A DNA stretch of 9,120 nt from Verrucomicrobiota bacterium (GTDB lineage: Bacteria; Verrucomicrobiota; Verrucomicrobiia; Opitutales; UBA953). A program made the position numbers and the translations under genes. Numbering within the stretch: position 1 is the first letter of the stretch; each line of letters begins with the position of its first letter. The notes beneath the pieces are model-generated. The model did no database searches. It was given only the letters and a program-made list of their open reading frames with translations, and was not told the origin of the DNA. The DNA lies in the NCBI GenBank assembly GCA_009924535.1, contig RFRI01000042.1, forward strand, positions 1 to 9,120, read 5' to 3'. Positions 1 to 8,193 of the stretch are shown in pieces.

Positions 1-2279
1 TGGTTGGTGAGCTTGAGCGTCTTCTTGTCGTAGCCCGTCATGAGGTAGGGGTCGGAAGGCGCGCCCTTCTGCACGGTGGTGTTGAGCCAGGGGCCGCCGT
101 GTCCGCGCGGCTTGCCCAGCTGCCAGAGGTCGTCGGCGGCGCCGACCCACACGGCGGCCTTGCCGTCTTCGGAACGGACGATGTGGCGGTCGTCCTTCGC
201 GGCTTCCGGCGAGATGCCGCTGAGCACGAGCAGCCCGCGGTAGGAGCAGTAGTCATGGACGGCGACGTCGCTGGTCGCGATCGGGCGCATGCGGATCGCG
301 CCCTTGGCGTTGAGCGCCGGCAGCTCATAGAACGTGCCATGCGCCTGGAGAAGGTCGCGCTCGGTGCACACTTCACGCGCCTTGCGGAGCGCGCTGCGCG
401 CGAGCAGGCCGTCCTGCGCCGGCGAAGCCGAACGCGGGAGGCGCCAGCGGACGCCGCTCTCCTCGAAGATGACCGAGGCCTCGTCGGCCGTGACGATGCC
501 CTCCGGGATCAAGGTGTTACGCTTGAAGAAATCCACGCCCTTCTGGTCGGCCATCTTCGTGAGCTTGAGGTCGGCGGACAGTTCGTAGGCTTCGCCGAGG
601 GTGGTCTTGGCGGGCGTGATCTCTGCGTTGAGCACCGCGAGCGTGCGCAGGTTGGCTCCCCGCGTGAGCAGGAAGGAGCCTTGCGAGGTCACGTCGCCGG
701 CCTTGCTGATCGCCTTGAAAAGCGTGCCACGTTCGGACGCGCGTCCGTCATTCGCGGCGTATTGGAAGGTGGCGCTCGCCTTCGCGATGTCACGGTCTGC
801 CTTCGCGCGGATCCAGACGCCGGGTTCGTCCGCGGTGATCTCCACCCAGGCCGACAGGTCATCGGCCTTCATCGGCACGGTGCACAAGGTCTTCCACTGG
901 CCGTTGCCCTTGACGTCGACCTCGAGGGTGAAGGTCGCCGCCGCCGCGCCGTCATGCGAGAGAAAGACGGCGCGCTTGGCGAAGCCGGCGAGCAGGAAGG
1001 GGTCGGAGGGGACGCCCGCTTTGACGGGTTCGTCGACCCAGACGCTGCCGCGGCCGATCGCGGGGCCTAGCTTGTCGGGCGTGTCGAGCGACGTGAACCA
1101 GAGATTGGATTGGGACTGGCCAGGGCCGGCGAGCGCGCCCTTGGCGGGGCGTTTGTTGAGGAATTCGGACTTGGCGGTGTCGTCGCAGCCGAAGACGAGA
1201 CGGTCCTGCCAGCGGGTGAAGTCGCCGATGACCTTGAGGTAGGCGGAGCGCGGCGTGATGCCGGCCGAGTGCTTCGACGAGAAATCCGCGGGGAATTTCC
1301 AGAAGAGGCCGTGCATCGTCATCAGGCGCGTGCCTTCCTCGCCGATGTCGCGGATGCGCGGCCACTCCGTGTTCCAGCCATGCGCGCCGTCGTAGGAGTG
1401 GCTGCCCTTCGGCAGGCGGTAGCTCGTCCACTTCCCGTCTTCCATCACCATGAGGATCAGCGAGCGGAAGTCCCAGCCGATCGTCCAGAGCGGGTCCTTC
1501 GCGGGATCGGCGTTGCCCTCAAGTCCGCCGGGGCCCGTGACTTCGGTGAACTGATTGCGGCGGATAAGCTTCCAGTTACCCTCGCCGTTGAACGAGCCAA
1601 GCCCGCCGCTCGTGATCGTCGGATCGACGAGCGCCTTCGGGCCCTGCTCGCCGTTGTTCGCGAGGATGACGAGTCCCTGGCCGGAGTAGAGACCCTTGCC
1701 GTGATAGCCCGGCAGCGTCGAGGTGATCGTCGCGGGGCTGACCTCCGCCGTCTGGCCGGGCTTGGGGACGTTCTTGATCTCTTTGATGAGGCCTTTGACC
1801 GCGAGCGTGCGGACGTCGACCTCGTAGAGGCCGTCTTCCATCGTGGCATAGTAGATTTTGTTCGCCGGATCCGTGAGATGGCGGGCGTTGCCGGTGAGGC
1901 GACCAGGCATGAGCTTCGGCGGGATGACGCGCACGTCGCGGTTCGCGCCGATGAAGTAGGGACCGATGATCAGCTGGTTCGATTCCTTGTGGATCATGCG
2001 GTTCGCCGGCGTGCCGCCGACGCTCTCCGGTCGGATGGTCTGCGTCAGGTCGGCGGTGAATTCATAGAGCTTGTCGCTCGATCCGTAGGGCAGGTGCGGG
2101 CCGTAGGTGATGACCCAGAGCCGGTCGGCCCACGGCACGACGGCGCCGGTGCCGCACTCGCCCTCGTTGTTGAAATAGGCGAGTTCGGGATAGATGCCGG
2201 ACCATTCCTGCGGGGCGGCGGAGGCGGAGAGCGCGGTCAGGGCGAACGCGACGAGCGAACGAAGTGAAGACGGGGACAT
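1..2279 (-). CDS. Large secreted protein of unknown function, C-terminus beyond the window
   Basis: An open frame of 759 codons runs from ATG at 2279 to the left edge without a stop, so the C-terminus is missing. I chose this start because it gives a clean signal peptide: MSPSSLRSLV, a hydrophobic stretch, and likely cleavage after Ala-Ser-Ala near residue 21. The mature protein is therefore probably periplasmic, outer-membrane or secreted. I see no catalytic motif and no transmembrane segment after the signal. Residues 30-370 resemble, from memory, a family of hypothetical proteins common in Verrucomicrobia and Planctomycetes (motifs NNEGECGTG at 37-45, SHSYDGAHGWNTEWPRIRD at 293-311, GCDDTAKSEFLNKR at 364-377). 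Short Gly-Leu-Tyr/Phe-Glu blade-like motifs (around 71, 150, 324 and 648) suggest a beta-propeller; this is inference. Residues 273-437 are echoed at 600-757, a diverged internal duplication. The gene lies 36 bases after comEC on the same strand with no obvious terminator between them, so it may be cotranscribed. The coding frame is well supported; the function is unknown. Confidence 0.88.
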   Translation of the reverse strand, partial: MSPSSLRSLVAFALTALSASAAPQEWSGIYPELAYFNNEGECGTGAVVPWADRLWVITYGPHLPYGSSDKLYEFTADLTQTIRPESVGGTPANRMIHKESNQLIIGPYFIGANRDVRVIPPKLMPGRLTGNARHLTDPANKIYYATMEDGLYEVDVRTLAVKGLIKEIKNVPKPGQTAEVSPATITSTLPGYHGKGLYSGQGLVILANNGEQGPKALVDPTITSGGLGSFNGEGNWKLIRRNQFTEVTGPGGLEGNADPAKDPLWTIGWDFRSLILMVMEDGKWTSYRLPKGSHSYDGAHGWNTEWPRIRDIGEEGTRLMTMHGLFWKFPADFSSKHSAGITPRSAYLKVIGDFTRWQDRLVFGCDDTAKSEFLNKRPAKGALAGPGQSQSNLWFTSLDTPDKLGPAIGRGSVWVDEPVKAGVPSDPFLLAGFAKRAVFLSHDGAAAATFTLEVDVKGNGQWKTLCTVPMKADDLSAWVEITADEPGVWIRAKADRDIAKASATFQYAANDGRASERGTLFKAISKAGDVTSQGSFLLTRGANLRTLAVLNAEITPAKTTLGEAYELSADLKLTKMADQKGVDFFKRNTLIPEGIVTADEASVIFEESGVRWRLPRSASPAQDGLLARSALRKAREVCTERDLLQAHGTFYELPALNAKGAIRMRPIATSDVAVHDYCSYRGLLVLSGISPEAAKDDRHIVRSEDGKAAVWVGAADDLWQLGKPRGHGGPWLNTTVQKGAPSDPYLMTGYDKKTLKLTN
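9..482 (-). repeat. Internal protein repeat, copy 2 (residues 600-757)
   Basis: This is the second copy of the duplication. Its landmarks match copy 1 in order: SGVRWRLP (608-615), HGTFYELP (647-654), GLLVLSG (682-688), a Val-Trp-Val ... Gly-His-Gly-Gly-Pro-Trp stretch (710-731) and GAPSDPYLMTGYDK (739-752). It is shorter in places and may continue past the left edge. The strongest match is the PSDP segment, GxPSDP(F/Y)LxxG(F/Y)xK. Confidence 0.65.
969..1463 (-). repeat. Internal protein repeat, copy 1 (residues 273-437)
   Basis: This is the first copy of a diverged duplication inside the large secreted protein. Landmarks in order are DGKWTSYRLP (281-290), HGLFWKFP (323-330), DRLVFGCDD (359-367), a Leu-Trp ... 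Gly-Arg-Gly-Ser-Val-Trp stretch (393-414) and GVPSDPFLLAGFAK (422-435). Each has a counterpart in the same order in copy 2, about 325 residues later. The similarity was found by eye at protein level. At DNA level it is visible only around the PSDP motif. Confidence 0.65.
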
Positions 2280-2315
2280 CCCTGCACTTTTCCCGCCGGC
2301 CCGAGGCTGGCAAGT

Positions 2316-3950
2316 TCAGGATAGGGTGCGCAGAAGAAAGACGAACAGCAACCAGCCCGCCAAAGCCAGGGCGGGAACCCCGAGCAGGCGAACGAGGCTC
2401 TTGCGCTGCGCTTGAGAAAGGAAGGCGAGCGCGACGAGCGCGCCGCCGGCCGGCCCGAGCCAGCGATAAGGCAACTCGAGCCGGAGGTTCATCGTCGGCA
2501 CGACCGCACACGCCTGCGCGATCCCAGTCATCACATGGAGCAACGCCGCCGCGAGGCCGTTGATCCAAGCCGCGGGCCAGGCCAGCCCATCGGTCACGCT
2601 ACAGGCGACCGAAGCCATCCCGAGCATCAGGGGGATCTCCGAGAGCGGCACCAGCACGAGGTTCACGAACACGCCGCCCCAGCTCGCTGCGCCGAAGAGC
2701 CCGAGCGTAAGCGGCGTGCCCGCAAACGTGGCTGCAAGTGAAACACACAGGCCGCCGAGCAGGAACTTCCGTACCCGCCACCGAAGTTTCTGTATCGGCG
2801 TCTGCGCTTCGGCCGGCGTCAGGCGTTCTTCCTCCGTCGGTCGCGCGCAGAGGTTCGCCGCCGGTCCGCCGGCCGTGATGATACCGAGGACGGCGGCATA
2901 GCTCAGCTGGAAGCCGGCATCCGTGCAGGCTTCGGGCGAGAGGATCAACGTGACGGCGCAGGCGAGCGCGAGCGATTGCAGCGCGGGCGTGTCCCGTTCG
3001 CTCGCGCGGCCCCCCCAGAGAAAGGCCGCCATGATCCAGGCGCGGACCGACGAAGGCGAAGCGCCGGTCACCTGCACGTAGAGCCAGAGCAGGCCGAGGA
3101 TGACCACGCCCGATGGAAGTTCCGGGAGGCGCGCCCGCTTGGCCAGCCAGAGCAAGGCCGCCGCCATGCCGGCGATGTGCAGCCCGCTGATCGCGAAGAG
3201 ATGCAGCGTGCCGGTCGTCATGAAAGCCTCCTTGGCGTCGGCCGGCAGCAGCGCCGTCCGTCCCAGCATGGTCGCCGCCAGCATCGCGCCCCCTTCCGGA
3301 TCTTCCCATGGGAGCGTCCGCAGCCATCGCTCCAGTCGTCCGAGCTGCGCTTGTCGCCAGAGCGCGAAGCGCGAAGGCGGCGCGAGTTCGCCGAGCACGC
3401 GACCGCCGCGCAGCTTGAGCGTCGCACCTTGGGAGCGAAGCCAGGCGTCGTAGCCGTCGGCGTCGGCGGCGATGGCCGCCAGCCCGCCGGCCATCATGAG
3501 TTCGACGCCCTCGGCAGGACATCCTCCGTGCGCCGACAGGGCGACGCGGCGACGGAAATATCCGCCGTCACGATCGGTGATCCAGCCGAGCCCCGTCCAG
3601 CCTTCGCCGTCTTTGCGCGGCGAGGCACGTTCGACGAGGATCGGCAGTTCGACGAACGGGCGGCGGACGGCGACGGGTCCTTGCGGCGGCATGCGCAGCT
3701 GGTGCCAGGCCGCACCGATCGTCGTGCCGGCGATCGCGATCGCGACTCCGGCGAGGATCGCCCGGCGGCGGGTGAGCCAACCGACTGCGCCCGCGAGCGC
3801 GCCGACCAGCAGCCAGGGGCCGGGGGAAACTCTTGCGGCCGCATCGATGGAGCAGCCTAGCAGGAGGGGAAGGGCGAGCCAGAGCGCCGGACAGTGTCCG
3901 AACCGGTCGGGGGTCAGGGAGTCTTGCTCCAGGGGGTCGGGCCTTGCCAT
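2316..3950 (-). CDS. comEC: ComEC/Rec2-type DNA-uptake channel protein without metallo-beta-lactamase domain
   Basis: This is a polytopic inner-membrane protein of 544 residues. In this family the protein forms the channel that carries single-stranded DNA into the cytoplasm during transformation. Two N-terminal hydrophobic segments (about 21-32 and 45-82) are followed by a soluble stretch (about 90-190, DUF4131/OB-fold-like, with GYDAWLRSQGA at 166-176). The Competence domain follows: TLHLFAISGLHIAGM (248-262), GASPSSVRAWIMA (296-308), SPEACTDAGFQLSYAAVLG (338-356), GTPLTLGLFG (411-420) and GVFVNLVLVPL (426-436), with further membrane segments to the end. Many ComEC proteins are about 700-800 residues and end in a metallo-beta-lactamase-like domain; this one stops after the last hydrophobic segment. 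I chose ATG 3950 over an in-frame GTG at 4085 because the extra 45 residues are Arg/Pro-rich and lie over folK. The gene overlaps the end of folK by 37 bases. Family assignment is sure; a role in natural competence is inferred. Confidence 0.92.
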   Translation of the reverse strand: MARPDPLEQDSLTPDRFGHCPALWLALPLLLGCSIDAAARVSPGPWLLVGALAGAVGWLTRRRAILAGVAIAIAGTTIGAAWHQLRMPPQGPVAVRRPFVELPILVERASPRKDGEGWTGLGWITDRDGGYFRRRVALSAHGGCPAEGVELMMAGGLAAIAADADGYDAWLRSQGATLKLRGGRVLGELAPPSRFALWRQAQLGRLERWLRTLPWEDPEGGAMLAATMLGRTALLPADAKEAFMTTGTLHLFAISGLHIAGMAAALLWLAKRARLPELPSGVVILGLLWLYVQVTGASPSSVRAWIMAAFLWGGRASERDTPALQSLALACAVTLILSPEACTDAGFQLSYAAVLGIITAGGPAANLCARPTEEERLTPAEAQTPIQKLRWRVRKFLLGGLCVSLAATFAGTPLTLGLFGAASWGGVFVNLVLVPLSEIPLMLGMASVACSVTDGLAWPAAWINGLAAALLHVMTGIAQACAVVPTMNLRLELPYRWLGPAGGALVALAFLSQAQRKSLVRLLGVPALALAGWLLFVFLLRTLS

Positions 3951-4450
3951 GCGCGGAGGCCTTGGCCTCCGACGGGCAGGGACCGGACCTCCGTGGCGAG
4001 CGAAACCCAGGCAGGGACCTTGGCGAGGGCGGGGGCCTGGAGTAGATTCCCTAGGGGGATCACGACAAAGCTTCGGGAAGACCACCTAGGGTGGGGGAGG
4101 GATACCGTCGGGCTCTCCCAAGCGCCCCCTTCATAGAAGAGCAGGTCGATATCCAAGGTTCGGGGACCGTTACGGTTGGCGGTCCGTTCGCGCCCGAGCT
4201 GTCTCTCGATTTTAAGGGTCTCGGCTAGGAGCTCATCGGGATTAAAGACACAAGTAATTGCTAAGCAGAGATTTAAGAAGTTTGGCTGGTCGGTATACCC
4301 CATCGGATCTGAGTCCACGGCCTCAGAAATGGCTATAATACGGGTTTCAGGCAGGTTGCCCAGTAGCCCGATGGCTTGGCCGAGGATATCGGCGCGGTCG
4401 CCGAGGTTGCTGCCTAGGCCGAGGATGAACTGCCGGGGGGCGCCCTTCAC
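3914..4450 (-). CDS. folK: 2-amino-4-hydroxy-6-hydroxymethyldihydropteridine diphosphokinase (HPPK)
   Basis: This cytoplasmic enzyme of folate synthesis transfers pyrophosphate from ATP to 6-hydroxymethyl-7,8-dihydropterin, one step after FolB. It has 178 residues, slightly longer than the usual 150-170. FILGLGSNLGDR (8-19) is the typical HPPK N-terminus. NGPRTLDIDLLFY (94-106) is the family signature, with Asp100 and Asp102 as the expected Mg-binding pair. LPHPRWSSRSFVVIPL (118-133) is the conserved C-terminal block. The start is GTG at 4450, whose GTGA overlaps the folB stop by four bases, which predicts translational coupling. The last 37 bases also encode the start of comEC. The central part (about 4200-4320) is noticeably richer in A/T than its neighbours and uses codons such as TTA, CTA, ATT, AAA and AGA that are scarce nearby. 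The residues past about 150 have no family motif I recognise. Confidence 0.96.
   Translation of the reverse strand: MKGAPRQFILGLGSNLGDRADILGQAIGLLGNLPETRIIAISEAVDSDPMGYTDQPNFLNLCLAITCVFNPDELLAETLKIERQLGRERTANRNGPRTLDIDLLFYEGGAWESPTVSLPHPRWSSRSFVVIPLGNLLQAPALAKVPAWVSLATEVRSLPVGGQGLRAWQGPTPWSKTP
3955..3970 (-). other. Perfect inverted repeat just upstream of the comEC start
   Basis: GGAGGC and GCCTCC flank four bases (CTTG on the plus strand, CAAG in the mRNA), giving a perfect 6-bp GC-rich hairpin. It ends four bases before the comEC ATG at 3950 and lies inside the folK coding region. The only Shine-Dalgarno-like GGAGG near comEC (rc of 3966-3970) forms one arm, but at 15 bases from the ATG it is farther away than usual. 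It could affect comEC translation or be a chance product of GC-rich sequence. Confidence 0.45.
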
Positions 4451-4809
4451 GCCCGCTCGCGACGGATCTTCACCGAAATGGCGTCGAACTCGGCGGCCAC
4501 GGGGGCGAAGGGTTTGGTGACTTCGACCGTCACGGCCTTGACCACTTCGAAAGTGCCCAGAATACGCGCTGCAATCTGCTGTGCGAGGGTCTCGATCAGG
4601 TAGACCGGCTGGCCGGTCAGCTGGGCTTCCACCGTCCGGATGACCTTGGCGTAATCGACGGTCAGCTTCAGGTCGTCGGCGGCGGCCGCCGGACGGGTGT
4701 CGACCTCAAGGTCCACGGAGACGGTGAACCGCTGGCCGAGACGCTTCTCCTCGGGCAGGGCTCCGTGATGTCCGAAGGACTTGATGCCAGCTATCCTGAT
4801 GATGTCCAC
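4447..4809 (-). CDS. folB: Dihydroneopterin aldolase
   Basis: FolB cleaves 7,8-dihydroneopterin to 6-hydroxymethyl-7,8-dihydropterin and glycolaldehyde, giving the substrate of FolK, the next gene. The protein is 120 residues from the GTG at 4809, matching the usual 115-125. Recognisable family blocks are [19 protein letters not shown] near the start (the Glu of PEE is the expected substrate-contacting residue), [10 protein letters not shown] in the middle (VDYA is the usual VNYA/LDYA motif), [13 protein letters not shown] (the active-site Glu region) and [10 protein letters not shown] (the conserved catalytic Lys). The start was chosen because VDIIRIAGI aligns with the normal FolB N-terminus (for example MDIVFIEQL in E. 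coli). A TTG at 4869 would add 20 residues rich in Arg and Gly that the family does not have. It is the first gene of the leftward cluster and is divergent from carB. Confidence 0.95.
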   Translation of the reverse strand: MDIIRIAGIKSFGHHGALPEEKRLGQRFTVSVDLEVDTRPAAAADDLKLTVDYAKVIRTVEAQLTGQPVYLIETLAQQIAARILGTFEVVKAVTVEVTKPFAPVAAEFDAISVKIRRERA

Positions 4810-4928
4810 GCCCCGATGAATGCCCGCCCGGGACGACCCTGCAAGCGCCTTCCCGTGGCGCGCCCGCAATTGTTAGAAGTCCCCACTTGACCAACCTTCC
4901 GACGGTCGCTGACAGTCCGCGGAACACT
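4810..4928. promoter_or_regulatory. Divergent intergenic region between folB and carB
   Basis: These 119 bases separate two genes read in opposite directions, so promoters for both the folate cluster and carB are expected here. Candidate boxes are weak. On the plus strand TTGACC (4887-4892) resembles a -35 box, with only a poor -10 (GACAGT, 4911-4916) at 18-base spacing. On the minus strand an AT-richer patch at about 4868-4876 (TCTAACAATT) could hold a -10 for folB, without a well-placed -35. I see no attenuator, PyrR-type site or arginine box that I can defend. Confidence 0.4.
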
Positions 4929-7900
4929 ATGCCTAAGAGGACCGATATCCGCTCAATCCTCATCATCGGCTCGGGACCGATCATCATCGGCCAAGCCTGC
5001 GAATTCGATTATTCCGGCACCCAGGCCTGTAAGGCGCTGCGCGAAGAGGGCTACCGCGTCATCCTGGTGAACTCCAACCCGGCCACGATCATGACGGACC
5101 CCGAGACGGCGGACGTCACCTACGTGGAACCCCTCACGGTCGAATCCGTGGAACGCATCATCGCCAAGGAGAAGCCCGACGCGCTCCTCCCGACGCTCGG
5201 CGGCCAGACGGCCCTCAATCTTTCCCTCAAGCTCGCGCGCACCGGCGTGCTCAAGAAGTACGGCGTCGAACTCATCGGCGCGAAGGAAGACGCGATCGAG
5301 CGCGGCGAAGACCGCGAGATCTTCAAGAAGCTGATGCTCGAGATCGGCCTCGATGTCCCGCGCTCCCGCGTCGTGAAGTCCCTCGAGGCCGCGCGCGAGA
5401 CCATCGCCCTCATCGGCGGCGAATTCCCGGTCATCATCCGCCCTTCCTACACGCTGGGCGGCACCGGCGGCGGCATCGCCTACAATAAGGAAGAATTCGA
5501 ACGCATGGCGCAGGCCGGCCTCGACGCTTCCCCGGTCCATGAGGTCCTCATCGAGGAATGCCTCCTGGGCTGGAAGGAGTACGAGATGGAAGTGATGCGC
5601 GACCACAAGGACCAGTGCGTCATCATCTGCTCGATCGAGAACTTCGACCCGATGGGCGTCCACACCGGCGACTCCATCACCGTCGCCCCCGCCCTCACGC
5701 TGACCGACAAGGAATACCAGCTGATGCGCGACGCCTCGTTCGCCGTCATCCGCGCCGTCGGCGTCGAGACCGGCGGTTCGAACATCCAGTTCTCCGTCAA
5801 CCCGGCCAACGGCCGCATGATCGTCATCGAGATGAACCCGCGCGTGTCGCGTTCGTCCGCCCTCGCCTCCAAGGCCACCGGCTTCCCGATCGCGAAGATC
5901 GCCGCCAAGCTCGCCGTGGGCTACTCGCTCGACGAGCTGCAGAATGACATCACGAAGTCCACGCCGGCCTGCTTCGAGCCGACCATCGACTACGTCGTCA
6001 CGAAGATCCCGCGCTTCACGTTCGAGAAGTTCGTCGGCGCCGACACGACCCTCACCTCCGCGATGAAGTCCGTCGGCGAGGCGATGGCCATCGGCCGCAC
6101 GTTCAAGGAATCCTTCCAGAAGGCCCTCCGTTCCCTCGAGATCGGCGCCTGGGGTTTCGGCTGCGGCGGCAAGTTCGGCGACGCCGCCTTCACGGACCTC
6201 ACGGAGATCCGCGCGCGCCTCGCCCGCCCGAATCCGGAACGTCCGTTCTTCGTCCGCTACGCGATGCTCGCCGGCCTGACCGAGAAGGAGATCTTCGACC
6301 TCTCCAAGATCGACCCGTGGTTCCTGCGCCAGCTGCGCGGCATCGTCGACCTCGAGCTCGCCCTCAAGGCCGCCGGTAAGTCCGTCGGCACCGACCTGCT
6401 TCGCCAAGCCAAGGAGGCCGGCTTCGCCGACCGCCAGATCGCCCACGCGACCGGCCTCGCCCCGTCCGTCGTCTACTCGACCCGCAACGCCGCCGGCATC
6501 AAGACGGTCTTCCGTCTCGTCGACACCTGCGCCGCGGAGTTCGAATCCTTCACGCCTTATTTCTATTCTTCCTACGGCGACGAGTCCGAGGTCCGTCCGT
6601 CCGCCAAGAAGAAGGTGATGATCCTCGGCGGCGGCCCGAACCGTATCGGCCAAGGCATCGAGTTCGACTACTGCTGCGTCCACGCCTCCTACGCGCTCCG
6701 CGCCGCAGGCTATGAGACGGTGATGGTGAACTCCAACCCTGAGACGGTCTCGACCGACTACGATACTTCCGATCGCCTCTACTTCGAGCCTCTCACCCTC
6801 GAGGACATCCTCGAGATCTACCGCACCGAGCAGTGCGTCGGCGCGATCGTCCAGTTCGGCGGCCAGACTCCGCTCAACCTCGCCGCGGACCTCGAAGCCA
6901 ACGGCGTCACGGTCGTCGGCACTTCTCCCGCGAGCATCGCGCTCGCCGAGGACCGCCAGCAGTTCAAGGACATCCTCATCGAGCTCGGCATCCGCCAGCC
7001 CGTCAACAAGACCGCGCTTTCGGCCGAAGAAGCCTACCAGGCCGCCGAAGAGATCGGCTTCCCCGTCCTGCTCCGTCCTTCCTTCGTCCTCGGCGGTCGC
7101 GGCATGTTCATCGTCTACGGCATGGATGAGCTGAAGTCCGTCGTCCGCGAGGCCTTCGACGTCGCCCCGGGCAAGCCGGTGCTGCTCGACAAGTTCCTCG
7201 AGGACGCGATCGAGCTCGACGTCGACGCCATCTCCGACGGCGAGACCACCGTCATCGGCGGCATGCTCGAGCATATCGAGCACGCGGGCGTCCACTCCGG
7301 CGACGCCGGCATGGTGCTGCCTCCGCACTCGCTGTCCCCGGCCCTCGTCGACGAAGTCCGCCGCATCACCCATTCGCTGGCCAAGCGCCTCAAGGTCGTC
7401 GGCCTGATGAACATCCAGTTCGCGATCAAGGATGGCATCGTGTTCATGCTTGAGGTCAACCCGCGCGCCTCGCGCACGATCCCGTTCGTGTCCAAGGCCA
7501 TCGGCGTGCCGCTCGCGAAGCTGGCCTCGCTCTGCATGCTCGGCGCCAAGCTCAAGGACCTCGGCTTCACCCGCGAGATCCGTCCGCCTTACTGGTCCGT
7601 CAAGGAATCCGTCTTCCCGTTCAGCCGCTTCCCCGGCGCCCCCGTCGCGCTCTCGCCCGAGATGCGTTCCACCGGCGAAGTCATGGGTTGCGATGACGAT
7701 CTCGGCATGGCCTACGCCAAGGCGCAGATGGCCGCGCAGCCTGCGCTCCCGGTCGCCGGCAACGCCTTCCTCTCCGTCAAGGACCGCGACAAGGACGGCG
7801 CCGTCGCCGTCGCCCGCGACCTGGCCTCGCTCGGCTTCAACATCTACTCCACCAGCGGCACCGCCGCGGCCATCGAGGCCGCCGGCGTCAAGGTCATCAA

Positions 7901-8171
7901 GCTGGGCAAGATCTCCGAAGGCGCCCGCCCCAACGCGCTCGACCTCCTGAAGAACGGCCAGCTGCAGATGATCGTGAACACCGCCGCCGGCATGCTCCCG
8001 CGCAAGGACGAGAACGCGATGCGTTCCGAAGCCGTGCTGCGTGGCGTGTACATGGCTTCCACGATGAACGCGGCCCGCGCCGCCGTCCTGGGCATCCGCT
8101 CCCTGCGCGAACACCCCCTCACGGTCAGTTCTTTGCAGGAGCACGCAAAGGTGCTTCCCCCGAAGGCCTGA
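4929..8171 (+). CDS. carB: Carbamoyl-phosphate synthase large subunit
   Basis: The protein makes carbamoyl phosphate from bicarbonate, ammonia (channelled from the glutaminase CarA) and two ATP, for pyrimidine and arginine synthesis in the cytoplasm. It is 1080 residues, full length for the family (E. coli 1073). Domains in order: first ATP-grasp half for carboxyphosphate synthesis (1-about 403, with [17 protein letters not shown] at 14-30, [16 protein letters not shown] at 171-186, [18 protein letters not shown] at 301-318); oligomerization region (about 404-555); second ATP-grasp half for carbamate phosphorylation (about 562-936, with [16 protein letters not shown] at 567-582, EVNPRASRT at 842-850); MGS-like allosteric domain (about 943-1070). 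In the MGS domain STSGT (974-978), Lys994 and VNTAAG (1016-1021) sit where E. coli binds its effectors. ATG 4929 gives the standard MPKRTDI N-terminus; a TTG at 4887 would add 14 unrelated residues. No clear Shine-Dalgarno precedes it. Codon use is strongly C/G-ending. carA is not adjacent. Confidence 0.98.
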   Translation: MPKRTDIRSILIIGSGPIIIGQACEFDYSGTQACKALREEGYRVILVNSNPATIMTDPETADVTYVEPLTVESVERIIAKEKPDALLPTLGGQTALNLSLKLARTGVLKKYGVELIGAKEDAIERGEDREIFKKLMLEIGLDVPRSRVVKSLEAARETIALIGGEFPVIIRPSYTLGGTGGGIAYNKEEFERMAQAGLDASPVHEVLIEECLLGWKEYEMEVMRDHKDQCVIICSIENFDPMGVHTGDSITVAPALTLTDKEYQLMRDASFAVIRAVGVETGGSNIQFSVNPANGRMIVIEMNPRVSRSSALASKATGFPIAKIAAKLAVGYSLDELQNDITKSTPACFEPTIDYVVTKIPRFTFEKFVGADTTLTSAMKSVGEAMAIGRTFKESFQKALRSLEIGAWGFGCGGKFGDAAFTDLTEIRARLARPNPERPFFVRYAMLAGLTEKEIFDLSKIDPWFLRQLRGIVDLELALKAAGKSVGTDLLRQAKEAGFADRQIAHATGLAPSVVYSTRNAAGIKTVFRLVDTCAAEFESFTPYFYSSYGDESEVRPSAKKKVMILGGGPNRIGQGIEFDYCCVHASYALRAAGYETVMVNSNPETVSTDYDTSDRLYFEPLTLEDILEIYRTEQCVGAIVQFGGQTPLNLAADLEANGVTVVGTSPASIALAEDRQQFKDILIELGIRQPVNKTALSAEEAYQAAEEIGFPVLLRPSFVLGGRGMFIVYGMDELKSVVREAFDVAPGKPVLLDKFLEDAIELDVDAISDGETTVIGGMLEHIEHAGVHSGDAGMVLPPHSLSPALVDEVRRITHSLAKRLKVVGLMNIQFAIKDGIVFMLEVNPRASRTIPFVSKAIGVPLAKLASLCMLGAKLKDLGFTREIRPPYWSVKESVFPFSRFPGAPVALSPEMRSTGEVMGCDDDLGMAYAKAQMAAQPALPVAGNAFLSVKDRDKDGAVAVARDLASLGFNIYSTSGTAAAIEAAGVKVIKLGKISEGARPNALDLLKNGQLQMIVNTAAGMLPRKDENAMRSEAVLRGVYMASTMNAARAAVLGIRSLREHPLTVSSLQEHAKVLPPKA

Positions 8172-8193
8172 TTCGGCTACGAAACCCTTTCCC

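Noticed and set aside
99..2267. Plus-strand open frames of 323 and 385 codons opposite the large secreted protein
   Set aside because: Their products are Arg/Ala/Asp-rich shadow sequences, while the minus-strand frame has a signal peptide, family-like motifs and an internal duplication.
2280..2315. GC-rich gap between comEC and the large secreted gene as a possible terminator
   Set aside because: Only weak, mismatched pairing around GCCGGC and no following T-run on the minus strand.
3951..4085. Extended comEC start at GTG 4085
   Set aside because: The added 45 residues are Arg/Pro/Gly-rich, have no family similarity, and are the out-of-frame shadow of folK. ATG 3950 is followed directly by normal ComEC sequence.
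4082..4094. Small palindrome CCACC-TAG-GGTGG inside folK
   Set aside because: It is a 5-bp stem within a coding region, with no T-tract and no link to a gene start; expected by chance in GC-rich DNA.
4810..4869. Upstream TTG start for folB
   Set aside because: The 20 extra residues precede the normal FolB N-terminus and have no counterpart in the family.
4887..4928. Upstream TTG start for carB
   Set aside because: ATG 4929 gives the highly conserved MPKRTDI N-terminus; the 14 extra residues match nothing in the family.
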